A stretch of 64,000 nucleotides of DNA from Ziziphus jujuba (taxonomy: Eukaryota > Streptophyta > Magnoliopsida > Rosales > Rhamnaceae): contig NC_083384.1 of NCBI RefSeq assembly GCF_031755915.1, positions 3,929,501-3,993,500 on the forward strand, read 5' to 3'. Shown in pieces: positions 37,921-51,900 of this stretch. Made by a program: the position numbers and the translations under genes. Under the pieces are notes generated by a model. That model searched no databases and was not told where the DNA came from. It saw only the letters and a list, made by a program, of their open reading frames with translations. Positions within the stretch are counted from its first letter, which is position 1, and each line of letters starts with the position of its first letter.

Positions 37921-39051
37921 GATATACGGCGACGCATAAATACGATTATGTTTTGCCTATTATTGTGAATTTTATTTCTTGTTGTTTTTTTCTAAGTATT
38001 AAACAGTTGATTTGTTTGAACTTTAAATAACAAGTGAAAATGTTATAGCTGCTTCACGGTGCTTTTTTTTTTGTTTTTTCAAATAAATTTTTAGAAAATA
38101 TGTTATTGATATATGGCGATGCATAAATACCATTATGCGTCGCCTATTATTGTGGAAATTTTTTTTTTGTTTTTTTCTAAGTATTAAACAATTGATTTCT
38201 TTCAACTTTAAATAACAAGGGAAAATGTTATAGCTGCTTCATAGTGTTTTTTTGTTTTTTGTTTATTCAAATAAATTTTTAGAAAATATGTTATTGATAT
38301 ATAGCGACGCATAAATACTATTATGTTTTGCCTATTATTGTGAATTTTATTTTATTTTGGTTTTTTTCTAAGTATTAAACAGTTGATTTCTTTCAACTTT
38401 AAATAAGAAGTGAAAATGTTATAGCTGCTTCACAGTGCTTTTTTTGTTTTTGTTTTTTCAAATAAATTTTTAGAAAATATGTTATTGATATACGGCGACG
38501 CATAAATACGATTATGTTTTGCCTATTATTGTGAATTTTATTTCTTGTTGTTTTTTTCTAAGTATTAAACAGTTGATTTGTTTGAACTTTAAATAACAAG
38601 TGAAAATGTTATAGCTGCTTCACGGTGCTTTTTTTTTTGTTTTTTCAAATAAATTTTTAGAAAATATGTTATTGATATATGGCGATGCATAAATACCATT
38701 ATGCGTCGCCTATTATTGTGGAAATTTTTTTTTTGTTTTTTTCTAAGTATTAAACAATTGATTTCTTTCAACTTTAAATAACAAGGGAAAATGTTATAGC
38801 TGCTTCATAGTGTTTTTTTGTTTTTTGTTTATTCAAATAAATTTTTAGAAAATATGTTATTGATATATAGCGACGCATAAATACTATTATGTTTTGCCTA
38901 TTATTGTGAATTTTATTTTATTTTTGTTTTTTTCTAAGTATTAAACAGTTGATTTCTTTCAACTTTAAATAAGAAGTGAAAATGTTATAGCTGCTTCACA
39001 GTGCTTTTTTTGTTTTTGTTTTTTCAAATAAATTTTTAGAAAATATGTTAT
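37921..39051 (+). repeat. 566-bp three-monomer HOR, two copies
   Basis: ATACGATTATG palindromes at about 37929 and 38495 lie 566 bp apart, and the three monomers after each match: GGCGATGC at about 38116 and 38682, AACAAGGGAAAATG at about 38213 and 38779, and GTTTTTTTGTTTTTTG at about 38243 and 38809. The pair is carried again in the second 9.52-kb block at about 47445-48575. Confidence 0.78.
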
Positions 39052-42000
39052 TGATATATAGCGACGCATAAATACTATTATGTTTTGCCTATTGTTGTGA
39101 ATTTTATTTTATTTTTGTTTTTTTCTAAGTATTAAACAGTTGATTTCTTTCAACTTTAAATAGTAAGTGATAATGTTATAGCTGCTTCACAGTGCTTTTT
39201 TTTTTTGTTTTTTCAAATAAATTTTTAGAAAATATGTTATTGATATACGGCGACGCATAAATACTATTATGTTTTGCCTATTATTGTGAATTTTATTTTA
39301 TTTTTGTTTTTTTCAAAGTATTAAACAGTTGATTTCTTTCAACTTTAAATAACAAGTGAAAATGTTATAGCTGCTTCACAGTGCTTTTTTTTTTTTTTTC
39401 AAATAAATTTTGAGCAAATATGTTATTGATGTATCGCTACGCATAAATACCAATATGCGTCGCCTATTATTGTGAAATTTTTTTATTTTTGTTTTTTCTA
39501 AGTATTAACAGTTGATTTCTGTCAACTTTAAATAAAAGTGAAAATGTTATAGCTGCTTCACAGTGCTTTTTTTTTTTTGTTTTTTCAAATAAATTTTTAG
39601 TAAATATGTTATTGATATACGGCGACGCACAAATACTATTATGTTTTGCCTATTATAGTGAATTTTATTTTTTGTTGTTTTTTTCTAAGTATTAAACAGT
39701 TGATTTCTTTCAACTTTAAATAAAAGTGAAAATGTTATAGCTGCTTCACAGTGCTTTTTTTTTTTTGTTTTTTCAAATAAATTTTTAGTAAATATGTTAT
39801 TGATATACGGCGACGCATAAATACTATTATGTTTTGCCTATTATTGTGAATTTTATTTTTTGTTGTTTTTTTCTAAGTATTAAACAGTTGATTTCTTTCA
39901 ACTTTAAATAACAAGTGAAAATGTTATAGCAGCTTCACAGTGCTTTTTTTTGTTTGTTTATTCAAATAAATTTTTAGAAAATATGTTATTGATATATAGC
40001 GACGCATAAGTACCATTATGCGTCGCCTATTATTGTGAAATTTCTTTTTTATTTTTGTTTTTTTTCTAAGTATAAAACAGTTGATTTCTTTCAACTTTAT
40101 ATAACAAGTGAAAATGTTATAGCTGCTTCACAGTGCTTTTTTTTTTGTTTTGTCAAATAAAGTTTTAGAAAATATGTTATTGATGTATGGCGACGCATAA
40201 ATACCATTTTGCGTCGCCTATTATTGTGAAATTTTTTTTTTTTTTTTTTTCTCAGTATTAAACAGTTGATTTCTTTCAACTTTAAATAGCAAGTGATAAT
40301 GTTATAGCTGCTTCACAGTGCTTTTTTTTTTTGTTTTTTCAAATAAATTTTTAGAAAATATGTTATTGATGTATGGCGACGCATAAATACCAATATGCGC
40401 CGCCTATTATTGTGAAATTTTTTTTTTTGTTTTTTTCTAAGTATTATACAGTTGATTTCTTTCAACTTTAAACAACAAGTGAAAATGTTATAGCTGCTTC
40501 ACAATGCTTTTTTTTTTTGTTTTTTCAAATAAATTTTTAGAAAATATGTTATTGATGTATGGCGACGCATAAATACCATTATCCGTCGCCTATTATTGTG
40601 AAAATTTTTTTTTGTTTTTTTCTAAGTATTAAACAGTTGATTTCTTTCAACTTTAAATAAAAGTGAAAATGTTATAGCTGCTTCACAGTGCTTTTTTTTT
40701 TTGTATTTTCAAATAAATTTTTAGAAAATATGTTATTGATATACGGCGACGCATAAATACTATTATGTTTTGCCTATTATTGTGAATTTTATTTTTTGTT
40801 GTTTTTTTCTAAGTATTAAACAGTTGATTTGTTTGAACTTTAAATAACAAGTGAAAATGTTATAGCTTATTCACAGTGCTTTTTTTTTGTTTTTTCAAAT
40901 AAATTTTTAGAAAATATGTTATTGATATATGGCGACGCATAAATTCCATTATGCGTCACCTATTATTGTGAAAATTTTGTTTTTTTGTTTTTTTCTAAGT
41001 ATTAAACAGTTGATTTATTTCAACTTTAAATAACAAGTGAAAATGTTATAGCTGCTTCACAGGGCTTTTTTTTTTTGTTTTGTCTAATAAATTTTTAGAA
41101 AATATGTTATTGATGTATGGCGACGCATAAATACCATTATGCGTCGCCTATTATTGTGAAATTTTTTTTTTTTGTTTTTTTTTAAGTATTAAACAGTTGA
41201 TTTCTTTCAACTTTAAATAGCAAGTGATAATGTTATAGCTGCTTCACAGTGCTTTTTTTTTTGTTTTTTCAAATAAAGTTTTAGAAAATATGTTATTGAT
41301 GTATGGCGACGCATAAATACCAATATGCGTCGCCTATTATTGTGAATTTTTTTTTTTTTTGCATTTTTCTAAGTATTAAACAGTTGATTTCTTTCAACTT
41401 TAAATAGCAAGTGATAATGTTATAGCTGCTTCACAGTGCTTTCTTTTTTTGTTTTTTCAAATAAATTTTTAGAAAATACGTTATTGATATATGGCGACGC
41501 ATAAATACTATTATGCGTCGCCTATTATTGTGAAATTTTTTTATTTTTGTTTTTTCTATGTATTAAACAGTTGATTTCTTTCAACTTTAAATAACAAGTG
41601 AAAATGTTATAGCTGCTTCACAGTGCTTTTTTTTTTTGTTTTTTCAAATAAATTTTGAGCAAATATGTTATTGATGTATCGCTACGCATAAATACCATTA
41701 TGCGTCCCCTATTATTGTGAAAATTTTGTTTTTTTGTTTTTTTCTAAGTATTATACAGTTGATTTCTTTCAACTTTAAATAACAAGTGAAAATGTTATAG
41801 CTGCTTCACGGTGCTTTTTTTTTTTGTTTTTTCAAATAAATTTTTAGAAAATATGTTATTGATATATGGCGACGCATAAATACCATTATGCGTCGCCTAT
41901 TATTGTGAATTTTTTTTTTTGTTTTTTTCTAAGTATTAAACAATTGATTTCCATCAACTTTAAATAACAAGTGAAAATGTTATAGCTGCTTCACAGTGCT

Positions 42001-42504
42001 TTTTTTTTTGTTTTTTCAAATAAATTTTTAGAAAATATGTTATTGATATATGGCGACGCATACATACCATTATGCGTCGCCTATTATTGTGAATTTTTTT
42101 TTTTGTTTTTTTCTAAGTATTAAACAATTGATTTCTTTCAACTTTAAATAACAAGTGAAAATGTTATAGCTGCTTCACAGTGTTTTTTTTTTTGTTTATT
42201 CAAATAAATTTTAAGAAAATATGTTATTGATATATGGCGACGCATAAATACCATTATGCGTCGCCTATTATTGTGAATTTTTTTTTTTGTTTTTTTCTAA
42301 GTATTAAACAATTGATTTCCTTCAACTTTAAATAACAAGTGAAAATGTTATAGCTGCTTCACAGTGTTTTTTTTTTTTTTGTTTATTCAAATAAATTTTA
42401 AGAAAATATGTTATTGATATATTGCGACGCATAAATACTATTATGTTTTGCCTATTATTGTGAATTTTATTTTATTTTTGTTTTTTTCTAAGTATTAAAC
42501 AGTT

Positions 42505-42608
42505 GATTTCTTTCAACTTTAAATAACAAGTGAAAATGTTATAGCTGCTTCACAGTGATTTCTTTCAACTTTAAATAACAAGTGAAAATGTTATATCTGC
42601 TTCACAGT
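42505..42608 (+). repeat. 52-bp internal duplication 9
   Basis: Counterpart of the 32979 duplication in the second 9.52-kb block (offset about 9,526 bp), same junction and marks. Confidence 0.88.
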
Positions 42609-42850
42609 GTTTTTTTTTTTTTTGTTTATTCAAATAAATTTTTAGAAAATATGTTATTGATATATAGCGACGCATAAGTACCATTATGCGTCGCCTATTA
42701 TTGTGAAATTTCTATTTTTTTTTGTTTTTTTTCTAAGTATAAAACAGTTGATTTCTTTGAACTTTAAATAACCAGTGAAAATATTATAGCTGCTTCACAG
42801 TGCTTTTTTTTTTTTCAAATAAATTTTTAGCAAATATGTTATTGATGTAT

Positions 42851-42880
42851 GGCGACAAACAAATACCATTATGCGTCGCC
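42851..42880. repeat. Palindrome with broken left arm, second copy
   Basis: The same GGCGACAAACAA change as at 33327, 9,524 bp away. It shows that the 9.52-kb duplication came after both this mutation and the 1.18-kb amplification. Confidence 0.85.
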
Positions 42881-43681
42881 TATTATTGTGAAAATTTTTT
42901 TTTTTGCTTTTTTATAAGTATTAAACAGTTGATTTCTTTCAACTTTAAATAAAAGTGAAAATGTTATAGCTGCTTCACGGTGCTTTTTTTTTTGTTTTTT
43001 CAAATAAATTTTTAGAAAATATGTTATTGATATACGGCGACGCATAAATACTATTATGTTTTGCCTATTATTGTGAATTTTATTTTTTGTTGTTTTTTTC
43101 TAAGTATTAAACAGTTGATTTGTTTGAACTTTAAATAACAAGTGAAAATGTTATAGCTGCTTCACGGTGCTTTTTTTGTTTTGTTTTTTCAAATAAATTT
43201 TTAGAAAATATGTTATTGATATATGGCGACGCATAAATACCATTATGCGTCGCCTATTATTGTGGAAATTTTTTTTTTTTGTTTTTTTCTAAGTATTAAA
43301 CAATTGATTTCTTTCAACTTTAAATAACAAGTGAAAATTTTATAGCTGCTTCACAGTGTTTTTTTTTTTAGTTTATTCAAATAAATTTTAAGAAAATATG
43401 TTATTGATATATGGCGACGCAAAAATACCATTATGCGTCGCCTATTATTGTGAATTTTTTTTTTTGTTTTTTTCTAAGTATTAAACAATTGATTTCCTTC
43501 AACTTTAAATAACAAGTGAAAATGTTATAGCTGCTTCACAGTGTTTTTTTTTTTTTTGTTTATTCAAATAAATTTTAAGAAAATATGTTATTGATATATT
43601 GCGACGCATAAATACTATTATGTTTTGCCTATTATTGTGAATTTTATTTTATTTTTGTTTTTTTCTAAGTATTAAACAGTT

Positions 43682-43785
43682 GATTTCTTTCAACTTTAAA
43701 TAACAAGTGAAAATGTTATAGCTGCTTCACAGTGATTTCTTTCAACTTTAAATAACAAGTGAAAATGTTATATCTGCTTCACAGT
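43682..43785 (+). repeat. 52-bp internal duplication 10
   Basis: Counterpart of the 34157 duplication in the second 9.52-kb block. Confidence 0.88.
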
Positions 43786-44859
43786 GTTTTTTTTTTTTTT
43801 TGTTTATTCAAATAAATTTTTAGAAAATATGTTATTGATATATAGCGACGCATAAGTACCATTATGCGTCGCCTATTATTGTGAAATTTCTATTTTTTTT
43901 TGTTTTTTTTCTAAGTATAAAACAGTTGATTTCTTTGAACTTTAAATAACCAGTGAAAATATTATAGCTGTTTCACAGTGCTTTTTTTTTTTTCAAATAA
44001 ATTTTTAGCAAATATGTTATTGATGTATGGCGACGCACAAATACCATTATGCGTCGCCTATTATTGTGAAAATTTTTTTTTTTGCTTTTTTATAAGTATT
44101 AAACAGTTGATTTCTTTCAACTTTAAATAAAAGTGAAAATGTTATAGCTGCTTCACGGTGCTTTTTTTTTTGTTTTTTCAAATAAATTTTTAGAAAATAT
44201 GTTATTGATATACGGCGACGCATAAATACTATTATGTTTTGCCTATTATTGTGAATTTTATTTTTTGTTGTTTTTTTCTAAGTATTAAACAGTTGATTTG
44301 TTTGAACTTTAAATAACAAGTGAAAATGTTATAGCTGCTTCACGGTGCTTTTTTTGTTTTGTTTTTTCAAATAAATTTTTAGAAAATATGTTATTGATAT
44401 ATGGCGACGCATAAATACCATTATGCGTCGCCTATTATTGTGGAAATTTTTTTTTTTTGTTTTTTTCTAAGTATTAAACAATTGATTTCTTTCAACTTTA
44501 AATAACAAGTGAAAATTTTATAGCTGCTTCACAGTGTTTTTTTTTTTTGTTTATTCAAATAAATTTTAAGAAAATATGTTATTGATATATGGCGACGCAA
44601 AAATACCATTATGCGTCGCCTATTATTGTGAATTTTTTTTTTTGTTTTTTTCTAAGTATTAAACAATTGATTTCCTTCAACTTTAAATAACAAGTGAAAA
44701 TGTTATAGCTGCTTCACAGTGTTTTTTTTTTTTTTGTTTATTCAAATAAATTTTAAGAAAATATGTTATTGATATATTGCGACGCATAAATACTATTATG
44801 TTTTGCCTATTATTGTGAATTTTATTTTATTTTTGTTTTTTTCTAAGTATTAAACAGTT

Positions 44860-44963
44860 GATTTCTTTCAACTTTAAATAACAAGTGAAAATGTTATAGC
44901 TGCTTCACAGTGATTTCTTTCAACTTTAAATAACAAGTGAAAATGTTATATCTGCTTCACAGT
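44860..44963 (+). repeat. 52-bp internal duplication 11
   Basis: Counterpart of the 35336 duplication in the second 9.52-kb block. I saw no instance of this junction after this point. Confidence 0.88.
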
Positions 44964-47900
44964 GTTTTTTTTTTTTTTTGTTTATTCAAATAAATTTTTA
45001 GAAAATATGTTATTGATATATAGCGACGCATAAGTACCATTATGCGTCGCCTATTATTGTGAAATTTCTATTTTTTTTTGTTTTTTTTCTAAGTATAAAA
45101 CAGTTGATTTCTTTGAACTTTAAATAACCAGTGAAAATATTATAGCTGCTTCACAGTGCTTTTTTTTTTTTCAAATAAATTTTTAGCAAATATGTTATTG
45201 ATGTATGGCGACGCACAAATACCATTATGCGTCGCCTATTATTGTGAAAATTTTTTTTTTTGCTTTTTTATAAGTATTAAACAGTTGATTTCTTTCAACT
45301 TTAAATAAAAGTGAAAATGTTATAGCTGCTTCACGGTGCTTTTTTTTTTGTTTTTTCAAATAAATTTTTAGAAAATATGTTATTGATATATGGCGACGCA
45401 TAAATTCCATTATGCGTCACCTATTATTGTGAAAATTTTGTTTTTTTGTTTTTTTCTAAGTATTAAACAGTTGATTTATTTCAACTTTAAATAACAAGTG
45501 AAAATGTTATAGCTGCTTCACAGGGCTTTTTTTTTTTGTTTTGTCTAATAAATTTTTAGAAAATATGTTATTGATGTATGGCGACGCATAAATACCATTA
45601 TGTGTCGCCTATTATTGTGAAATTTTTTTTTTCGTTTTTTTCTAAGTATTAAACAGTTGATTTCTTTCAACTTTAAATAGCAAGTGATAATGTTATAGCT
45701 GCTTCACAGTGCTTTTTTTTTTGTTTTTTCAATTAAATTTTTAGAAAATACGTAATTGATATATGGCGACGCATAAATACTATTATGCGTCGCCTATTAT
45801 TGTGAAATTGTTTTATTTTTGTTTTTTTCTAAGTATTAAACAGTTGATTTCTTTCAACTTTAAATAACAAGTGAAAATGTTATAGCTGCTTCACAGTGCT
45901 TTTTTTTTTGTTTTGTCAAATAAATTTTTAGAAAATATGTTATTGATGTATGGCGACGCATAAATACCATTATGCGTCGCCTATTATTGTGAAATTTTTT
46001 TTTTTTGTTTTTTTCTCAGTATTAAACAGTTGATTTCTTTCAACTTTAAATAGCAAGTGATAATGTTATAGCTGCTTCACAGTGCTTTATTTTTTTGTTT
46101 TTTCAAATAAATTTTTAGAAAATATGTTATTGATGTATGGCGACGCATAAATACCATTATGCGTCGCCTATTATTGTGAAATTTTTTTTTTTTGTTTTTT
46201 TCTCAGTATTAAACAGTTGATTTCTTTCAACTTTAAATAGGAAGTGATAATGTTATAGCTGCTTCACAGTGCTTTTTTTTTTTGTTTTTTCAAATAAATT
46301 TTTAGAAAATATGTTATTGATATACGGCGACGCATAAATACTATTATGTTTTGCCTATTATTGTGAATTTTATTTTATTTTTGTTTTTTTCAAAGTATTA
46401 AACAGTTGATTTCTTTCAACTTTAAATAACAAGTGAAAATGTTATAGCTGCTTCACAGTGCTTTTTTTTTTTTTGTTTTTTCAAATAACTTTTTAGAAAA
46501 TATGTTATTGATATATGGCGAAGCATAAATACCATTATGCGTCGCCTATTATTGTTAAAATTTTGTTTTTTTGTTTTTTTCTAAGTATTAAACAGTTGAT
46601 TTATTTCAACTTTAAATAACAAGTGAAAATGTTATAGCTGCTTCACAGGGCTTTTTTTTTTTGTGTTGTCAAATAAATTTTCAGAAAATATGTTATTGAT
46701 GTATGGCGACGCATAAATACCATTATGCGTCGCCTATTATTGTGAAATTTTGTTTTTTTGTTTTTTTCTAAGTATTAAACAGTTGATTTCTTTCAACTTT
46801 AAATAGCAAGTGATAATGTTATAGCTGCTTCACAGTGCTTTTTTTTTTGTTTTTTCAAATAAAGTTTTAGAAAATATGTTATTGATGTATGGCGACGCAT
46901 AAATACCATTATGCGTCGCCTATTATTGTGAAAATTTTGTTTTTTTGTTTTTTTCTAAGTATTGAACAGTTGATTTATTTCAACTTTAAATAACAAGTGA
47001 AAATGTTATAGCTACTTCACAGGGCTTTTTTTTTTTTGTTTTGTCAAATAAATTTTTAGAAAATATGTTATTGATGTATGGCGACGCATAAATACCATTA
47101 TGCGTCGCCTATTATTGTGAAAATTTTTTTTTTTAATTTTTTTCTAAGTATTAAACAGTTGATTTCTTTCAACTTTAAATAACAAGTGAAAATGTTATAG
47201 CTACTTCACAATGCTTTTTTTTTTGTTTTTTGAAATAAATTTTTAGAAAATATGTTATTGATATATGGCGACGCATACATACCATTATACGTCGCCTATT
47301 ATTGTGAAATTTGTTTTTTTGTTTTTTTCTAAGTATTAAACAGTTGATTTCTTTCAACTTTAAATAAAAGTGAAAATATTATGGCTGGTTCACATTGCTT
47401 TTTTTTTTTTGTTTTTTCAAATAAATTTTTAGAAAATATGTTATTGATATACGGCGACGCATAAATACGATTATGTTTTGCCTATTATTGTGAATTTTAT
47501 TTCTTGTTGTTTTTTTCTAAGTATTAAACAGTTGATTTGTTTGAACTTTAAATAACAAGTGAAAATGTTATAGCTGCTTCACGGTGCTTTTTTTTTTGTT
47601 TTTTCAAATAAATTTTTAGAAAATATGTTATTGATATATGGCGATGCATAAATACCATTATGCGTCGCCTATTATTGTGGAAATTTTTTTTTTGTTTTTT
47701 TCTAAGTATTAAACAATTGATTTCTTTCAACTTTAAATAACAAGGGAAAATGTTATAGCTGCTTCATAGTGTTTTTTTGTTTTTTGTTTATTCAAATAAA
47801 TTTTTAGAAAATATGTTATTGATATATAGCGACGCATAAATACTATTATGTTTTGCCTATTATTGTGAATTTTATTTTATTTTGGTTTTTTTCTAAGTAT

Positions 47901-48919
47901 TAAACAGTTGATTTCTTTCAACTTTAAATAAGAAGTGAAAATGTTATAGCTGCTTCACAGTGCTTTTTTTGTTTTTGTTTTTTCAAATAAATTTTTAGAA
48001 AATATGTTATTGATATACGGCGACGCATAAATACGATTATGTTTTGCCTATTATTGTGAATTTTATTTTTTGTTGTTTTTTTCTAAGTATTAAACAGTTG
48101 ATTTGTTTGAACTTTAAATAACAAGTGAAAATGTTATAGCTGCTTCACGGTGCTTTTTTTTTTGTTTTTTCAAATAAATTTTTAGAAAATATGTTATTGA
48201 TATATGGCGATGCATAAATACCATTATGCGTCGCCTATTATTGTGGAAATTTTTTTTTTTGTTTTTTTCTAAGTATTAAACAATTGATTTCTTTCAACTT
48301 TAAATAACAAGGGAAAATGTTATAGCTGCTTCATAGTGTTTTTTTGTTTTTTGTTTATTCAAATAAATTTTTAGAAAATATGTTATTGATATATAGCGAC
48401 GCATAAATACTATTATGTTTTGCCTATTATTGTGAATTTTATTTTATTTTTGTTTTTTTCTAAGTATTAAACAGTTGATTTCTTTCAACTTTAAATAAGA
48501 AGTGAAAATGTTATAGCTGCTTCACAGTGCTTTTTTTGTTTTTGTTTTTTCAAATAAATTTTTAGAAAATATGTTATTGATATATAGCGACGCATAAATA
48601 CTATTATGTTTTGCCTATTGTTGTGAATTTTATTTTATTTTTGTTTTTTTCTAAGTATTAAAGAGTTGATTTCTTTCAACTTTAAATAGTAAGTGATAAT
48701 GTTATAGCTGCTTCACAGTGCTTTTTTTTTTGTTTTTTCAAATAAATTTTTAGAAAATATGTTATTGATATACGGCGACGCATAAATACTATTATGTTTT
48801 GCCTATTATTGTGAATTTTATTTTATTTTTGTTTTTTTCAAAGTATTAAACAGTTGATTTCTTTCAACTTTAAATAACAAGTGAAAATGTTATAGCTGCT
48901 TCACAGTGCTTTTTTTTTT

Positions 48920-51900
48920 TTTTGTTTTTTCAAATAACTTTTTAGAAAATATGTTATTGATATATGGCGAAGCATAAATACCATTATGCGTCGCCTATTA
49001 TTGTTAAAATTTTGTTTTTTTGTTTTTTTCTAAGTATTAAACAGTTGATTTATTTCAACTTTAAATAACAAGTGAAAATGTTATAGCTGCTTCACAGGGC
49101 TTTTTTTTTTTGTGTTGTCAAATAACTTTTTAGAAAATATGTTATTGATGTATGGCGACGCATAAATACCATTATGCGTCGCCTATTATTGTGAAATTTT
49201 TTTTTTTGTTTTTTTCTAAGTATTAAACAGTTGATTTCTTTCAACTTTAAATAGCAAGTGATAATGTTATAGCTACTTCACAGTGCTTTTTTTTTTGTTT
49301 TTTCAAATAAAGTTTTAGAAAATATGTTATTGATGTATGGCGACGCATAAATACCATTATGCGTCGCCTATTATTGTGAAAATTTTGTTTTTTTGTTTTT
49401 TTCTAAGTATTGAACAGTTGATTTATTTCAACTTTAAATAACAAGTGAAAATGTTATAGCTGCTTCACAGGGCTTTTTTTTTTGTTTTGTCAAACAAATT
49501 TTTAGAAAATATGTTATTGATGTATGGCGACGCATAAATACTATTATGCATCGCCTATTATTGTGAAATTTTTTTTTTTTGTTTTTTTCTAAGTATTAAA
49601 CAGTTGATTTCTTTCAACTTTAAATAACAAGTGAAAATGTTATAGCTGCTTCACAGTACTTTTTTTTGGTCTATTCAAATAAATTTTTAGAATATATGTT
49701 ATTGATATATAGCGACGCATAAACACCATTATGCGTCGCCGATTATTGTGAAAATTTTTTTTTTTTGTTTTTTTCTAAGCATTAAACAGTTGATTTGTTT
49801 GAACTTTAAATAACAAGTGAAAATGTTATAGCTGCTTCACAGTACGTTCTTGTTTTGTTTTTTCAAATAAATTTTTAGCAAATATATTATTGATGTATGG
49901 CGACGCATAAATACCATTATGCATCGCCTATTATTGTGAAAATTTTGTTTTTTTGTTTTTTTCTAAGTATTAAACAGTTGATTTATTTCAACTTTAAATA
50001 ACAAGTGAAAATGTTATAGCTGCTTCACAGTGCTTTTTTTTTTTGTTTTTTCAAATAAAGTTTTAGCAAATATGTTATTGATGTATGGCGACGCATAAAT
50101 ACCATTATGCGTCGCCTATTATTGTGAAAAGTTTGTTTTTTTGTTTTTTTCTAAGTATTATACAGTTGATTTCTTTCAACTTTAAATAACAAGTGAAAAT
50201 GTTATAGCTGCTTCACGGTGCTTTTTTTTTTTGTTTTTTCAAATAAATTTTTAGAAAATATGTTATTGATATATGGCGACGCATAAATACCATTATGCGT
50301 CGCCTATTATTGTGGAAATTTTTTTTTTTTTTGTTTTCTTCTAAGTATTAAACAGTTGATTTCTTTTAACTTTAAATAACAAGTGATAATGTTATAGCTG
50401 CTTCACAATGTTTTTTTTTTTTTTTGTTTATTCAAATAAATTTTTAGAAAATATGTTATTGATAGACGGCGACGCATAAATACTTTAATATTTTGCCTAT
50501 TATTGTGAATTTTATTTTTTGTTGTTTTTTTCTAAGTATTAAACAGTTGATTTGTTTGAACTTTAAATAACAAGTGAAAATGTTATAGCTGCTTCACAGT
50601 GCTTTTTTTTTTGTTTTTTCAAAAAAATTTTTAGCAAATATGTTATTGATGTATGGCGACGCATAAATACCATTATGCATCGCCTATTATTGTGAAAATT
50701 TTGTTTTTTTTTTTTTTTCTAAGTATTAAACAGTTGATTTATTTCAACTTTAAATAACAAGTGAAAATGTTATAGCTGCTTCACAGTGCTTTTTTTTTTG
50801 TTTTTTCAAATAAAGTTTTAGCAAATATGTTATTGATGTATGGCGACGCATAATGGTATTTATGCGTCGCCTATTATTGTGAAAAGTTTGTTTTTTTGTT
50901 TTTTTCTAAGTATTATACAGTTGATTTCTTTCAACTTTAAATAACAAGTGAAAATGTTATAGCTGCTTCACGGTGCTTTTTTTTTTTTGTTTTTTCAAAT
51001 AAATTTTTAGAAAATATGTTATTGATAGACGGCGACGCATAAATACTTTAATGTTTTGCCTATTATTGTGAAAATTTTTTTTTTTGTTTTTTTCTAAGTA
51101 TTAAACAGTTGATTTCTTTCAACTTTAAATAACAAGTGAAAATGTTATAGCTGCTTCACAGGGCTTTTTTTTTTTGTTTTGTCAAATAAATTTTTAGAAA
51201 ATATGTTATTGATGTATGGCGACGCATAAATACCATTATGCGTCGCCTATTATTGTGAAATTTTTTTTTTTTGTTTTTTTCTAAGTATTAAACAGTTGAT
51301 TTCTTTCAACTTTAAATAACAAGTGAAAATGTTATAGCTACTTCACAATGCTTTTTTTTTTGTTTTTTGAAATAAATTTTTAGAAAATATGTTATTGATA
51401 TATGTCGACGCATACATACCATTATACGTCGCCTATTATTGTGAAATTTGTTTTTTTGTTTTTTTCTAAGTATTAAACAGTTGATTTCTTTCAACTTTAA
51501 ATAAAAGTGAAAATATTATGGCTGCTTCACATTGCTTTTTTTTTTTTGCTTTTTCAAATAAATTTTTAGAAAATATGTTACTGATATACGGCGACGCATA
51601 AATACTATTATGTTTTGCCTATTATTGTGAATTTTATTTTTTGTTGTTTTTTTCTAAGTATTAAACAGTTGATTTCTTTCAACTTTAAATAACAAGTGAA
51701 AATGTTATAGCTGCTTCACAGTGCTTTTTTTTGTTTGTTTATTCAAATAAATTTTTAGAATATATGTTATTGATATATAGCGACGCAAAAATACCATTAT
51801 GCGTCGCCTATTATTGTGAAAATTTTTTTTTTTTGTTTTTTTCTAAGTATTAAACAGTTGATTTCTTTCAACTTTAAACAACAAGTGAAAATGTTATAGC

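Larger units (their letters stand above)
29870..39394 (+). repeat. 9.52-kb HOR block, copy 1
   Basis: About 50 monomers whose landmarks all recur at +9,524 to +9,526: TTTTGAGCAAAT with TCGCTACGC (29881 and 39406), GGCGACAAACAAATACC (33327 and 42851), the 52-bp junctions, AAATACGTAATTG (about 36223 and 45748) and GGCGAAGCATAAAT (about 36993 and 46518). Upstream of about 29870 the two flanks differ, which places the left crossover there. Confidence 0.88.
39395..48919 (+). repeat. 9.52-kb HOR block, copy 2
   Basis: Follows copy 1 with no gap. I see only scattered single-base differences: AAATAAATTT against AAATATATTT (about 40350 and 30825), GATTTCCATCAAC against GATTTCCTTCAAC (about 41950), CTGGTTCAC against CTGCTTCAC (about 47385), TTATTTTTTGTTG against TTATTTCTTGTTG (about 48062), and AAGAGTTG against AACAGTTG (about 48662), plus T-run lengths. 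So the duplication is very recent, or an assembly expansion. Identity ends near 48919, where copy 2 runs into a GGCGAAGC monomer. Confidence 0.87.
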
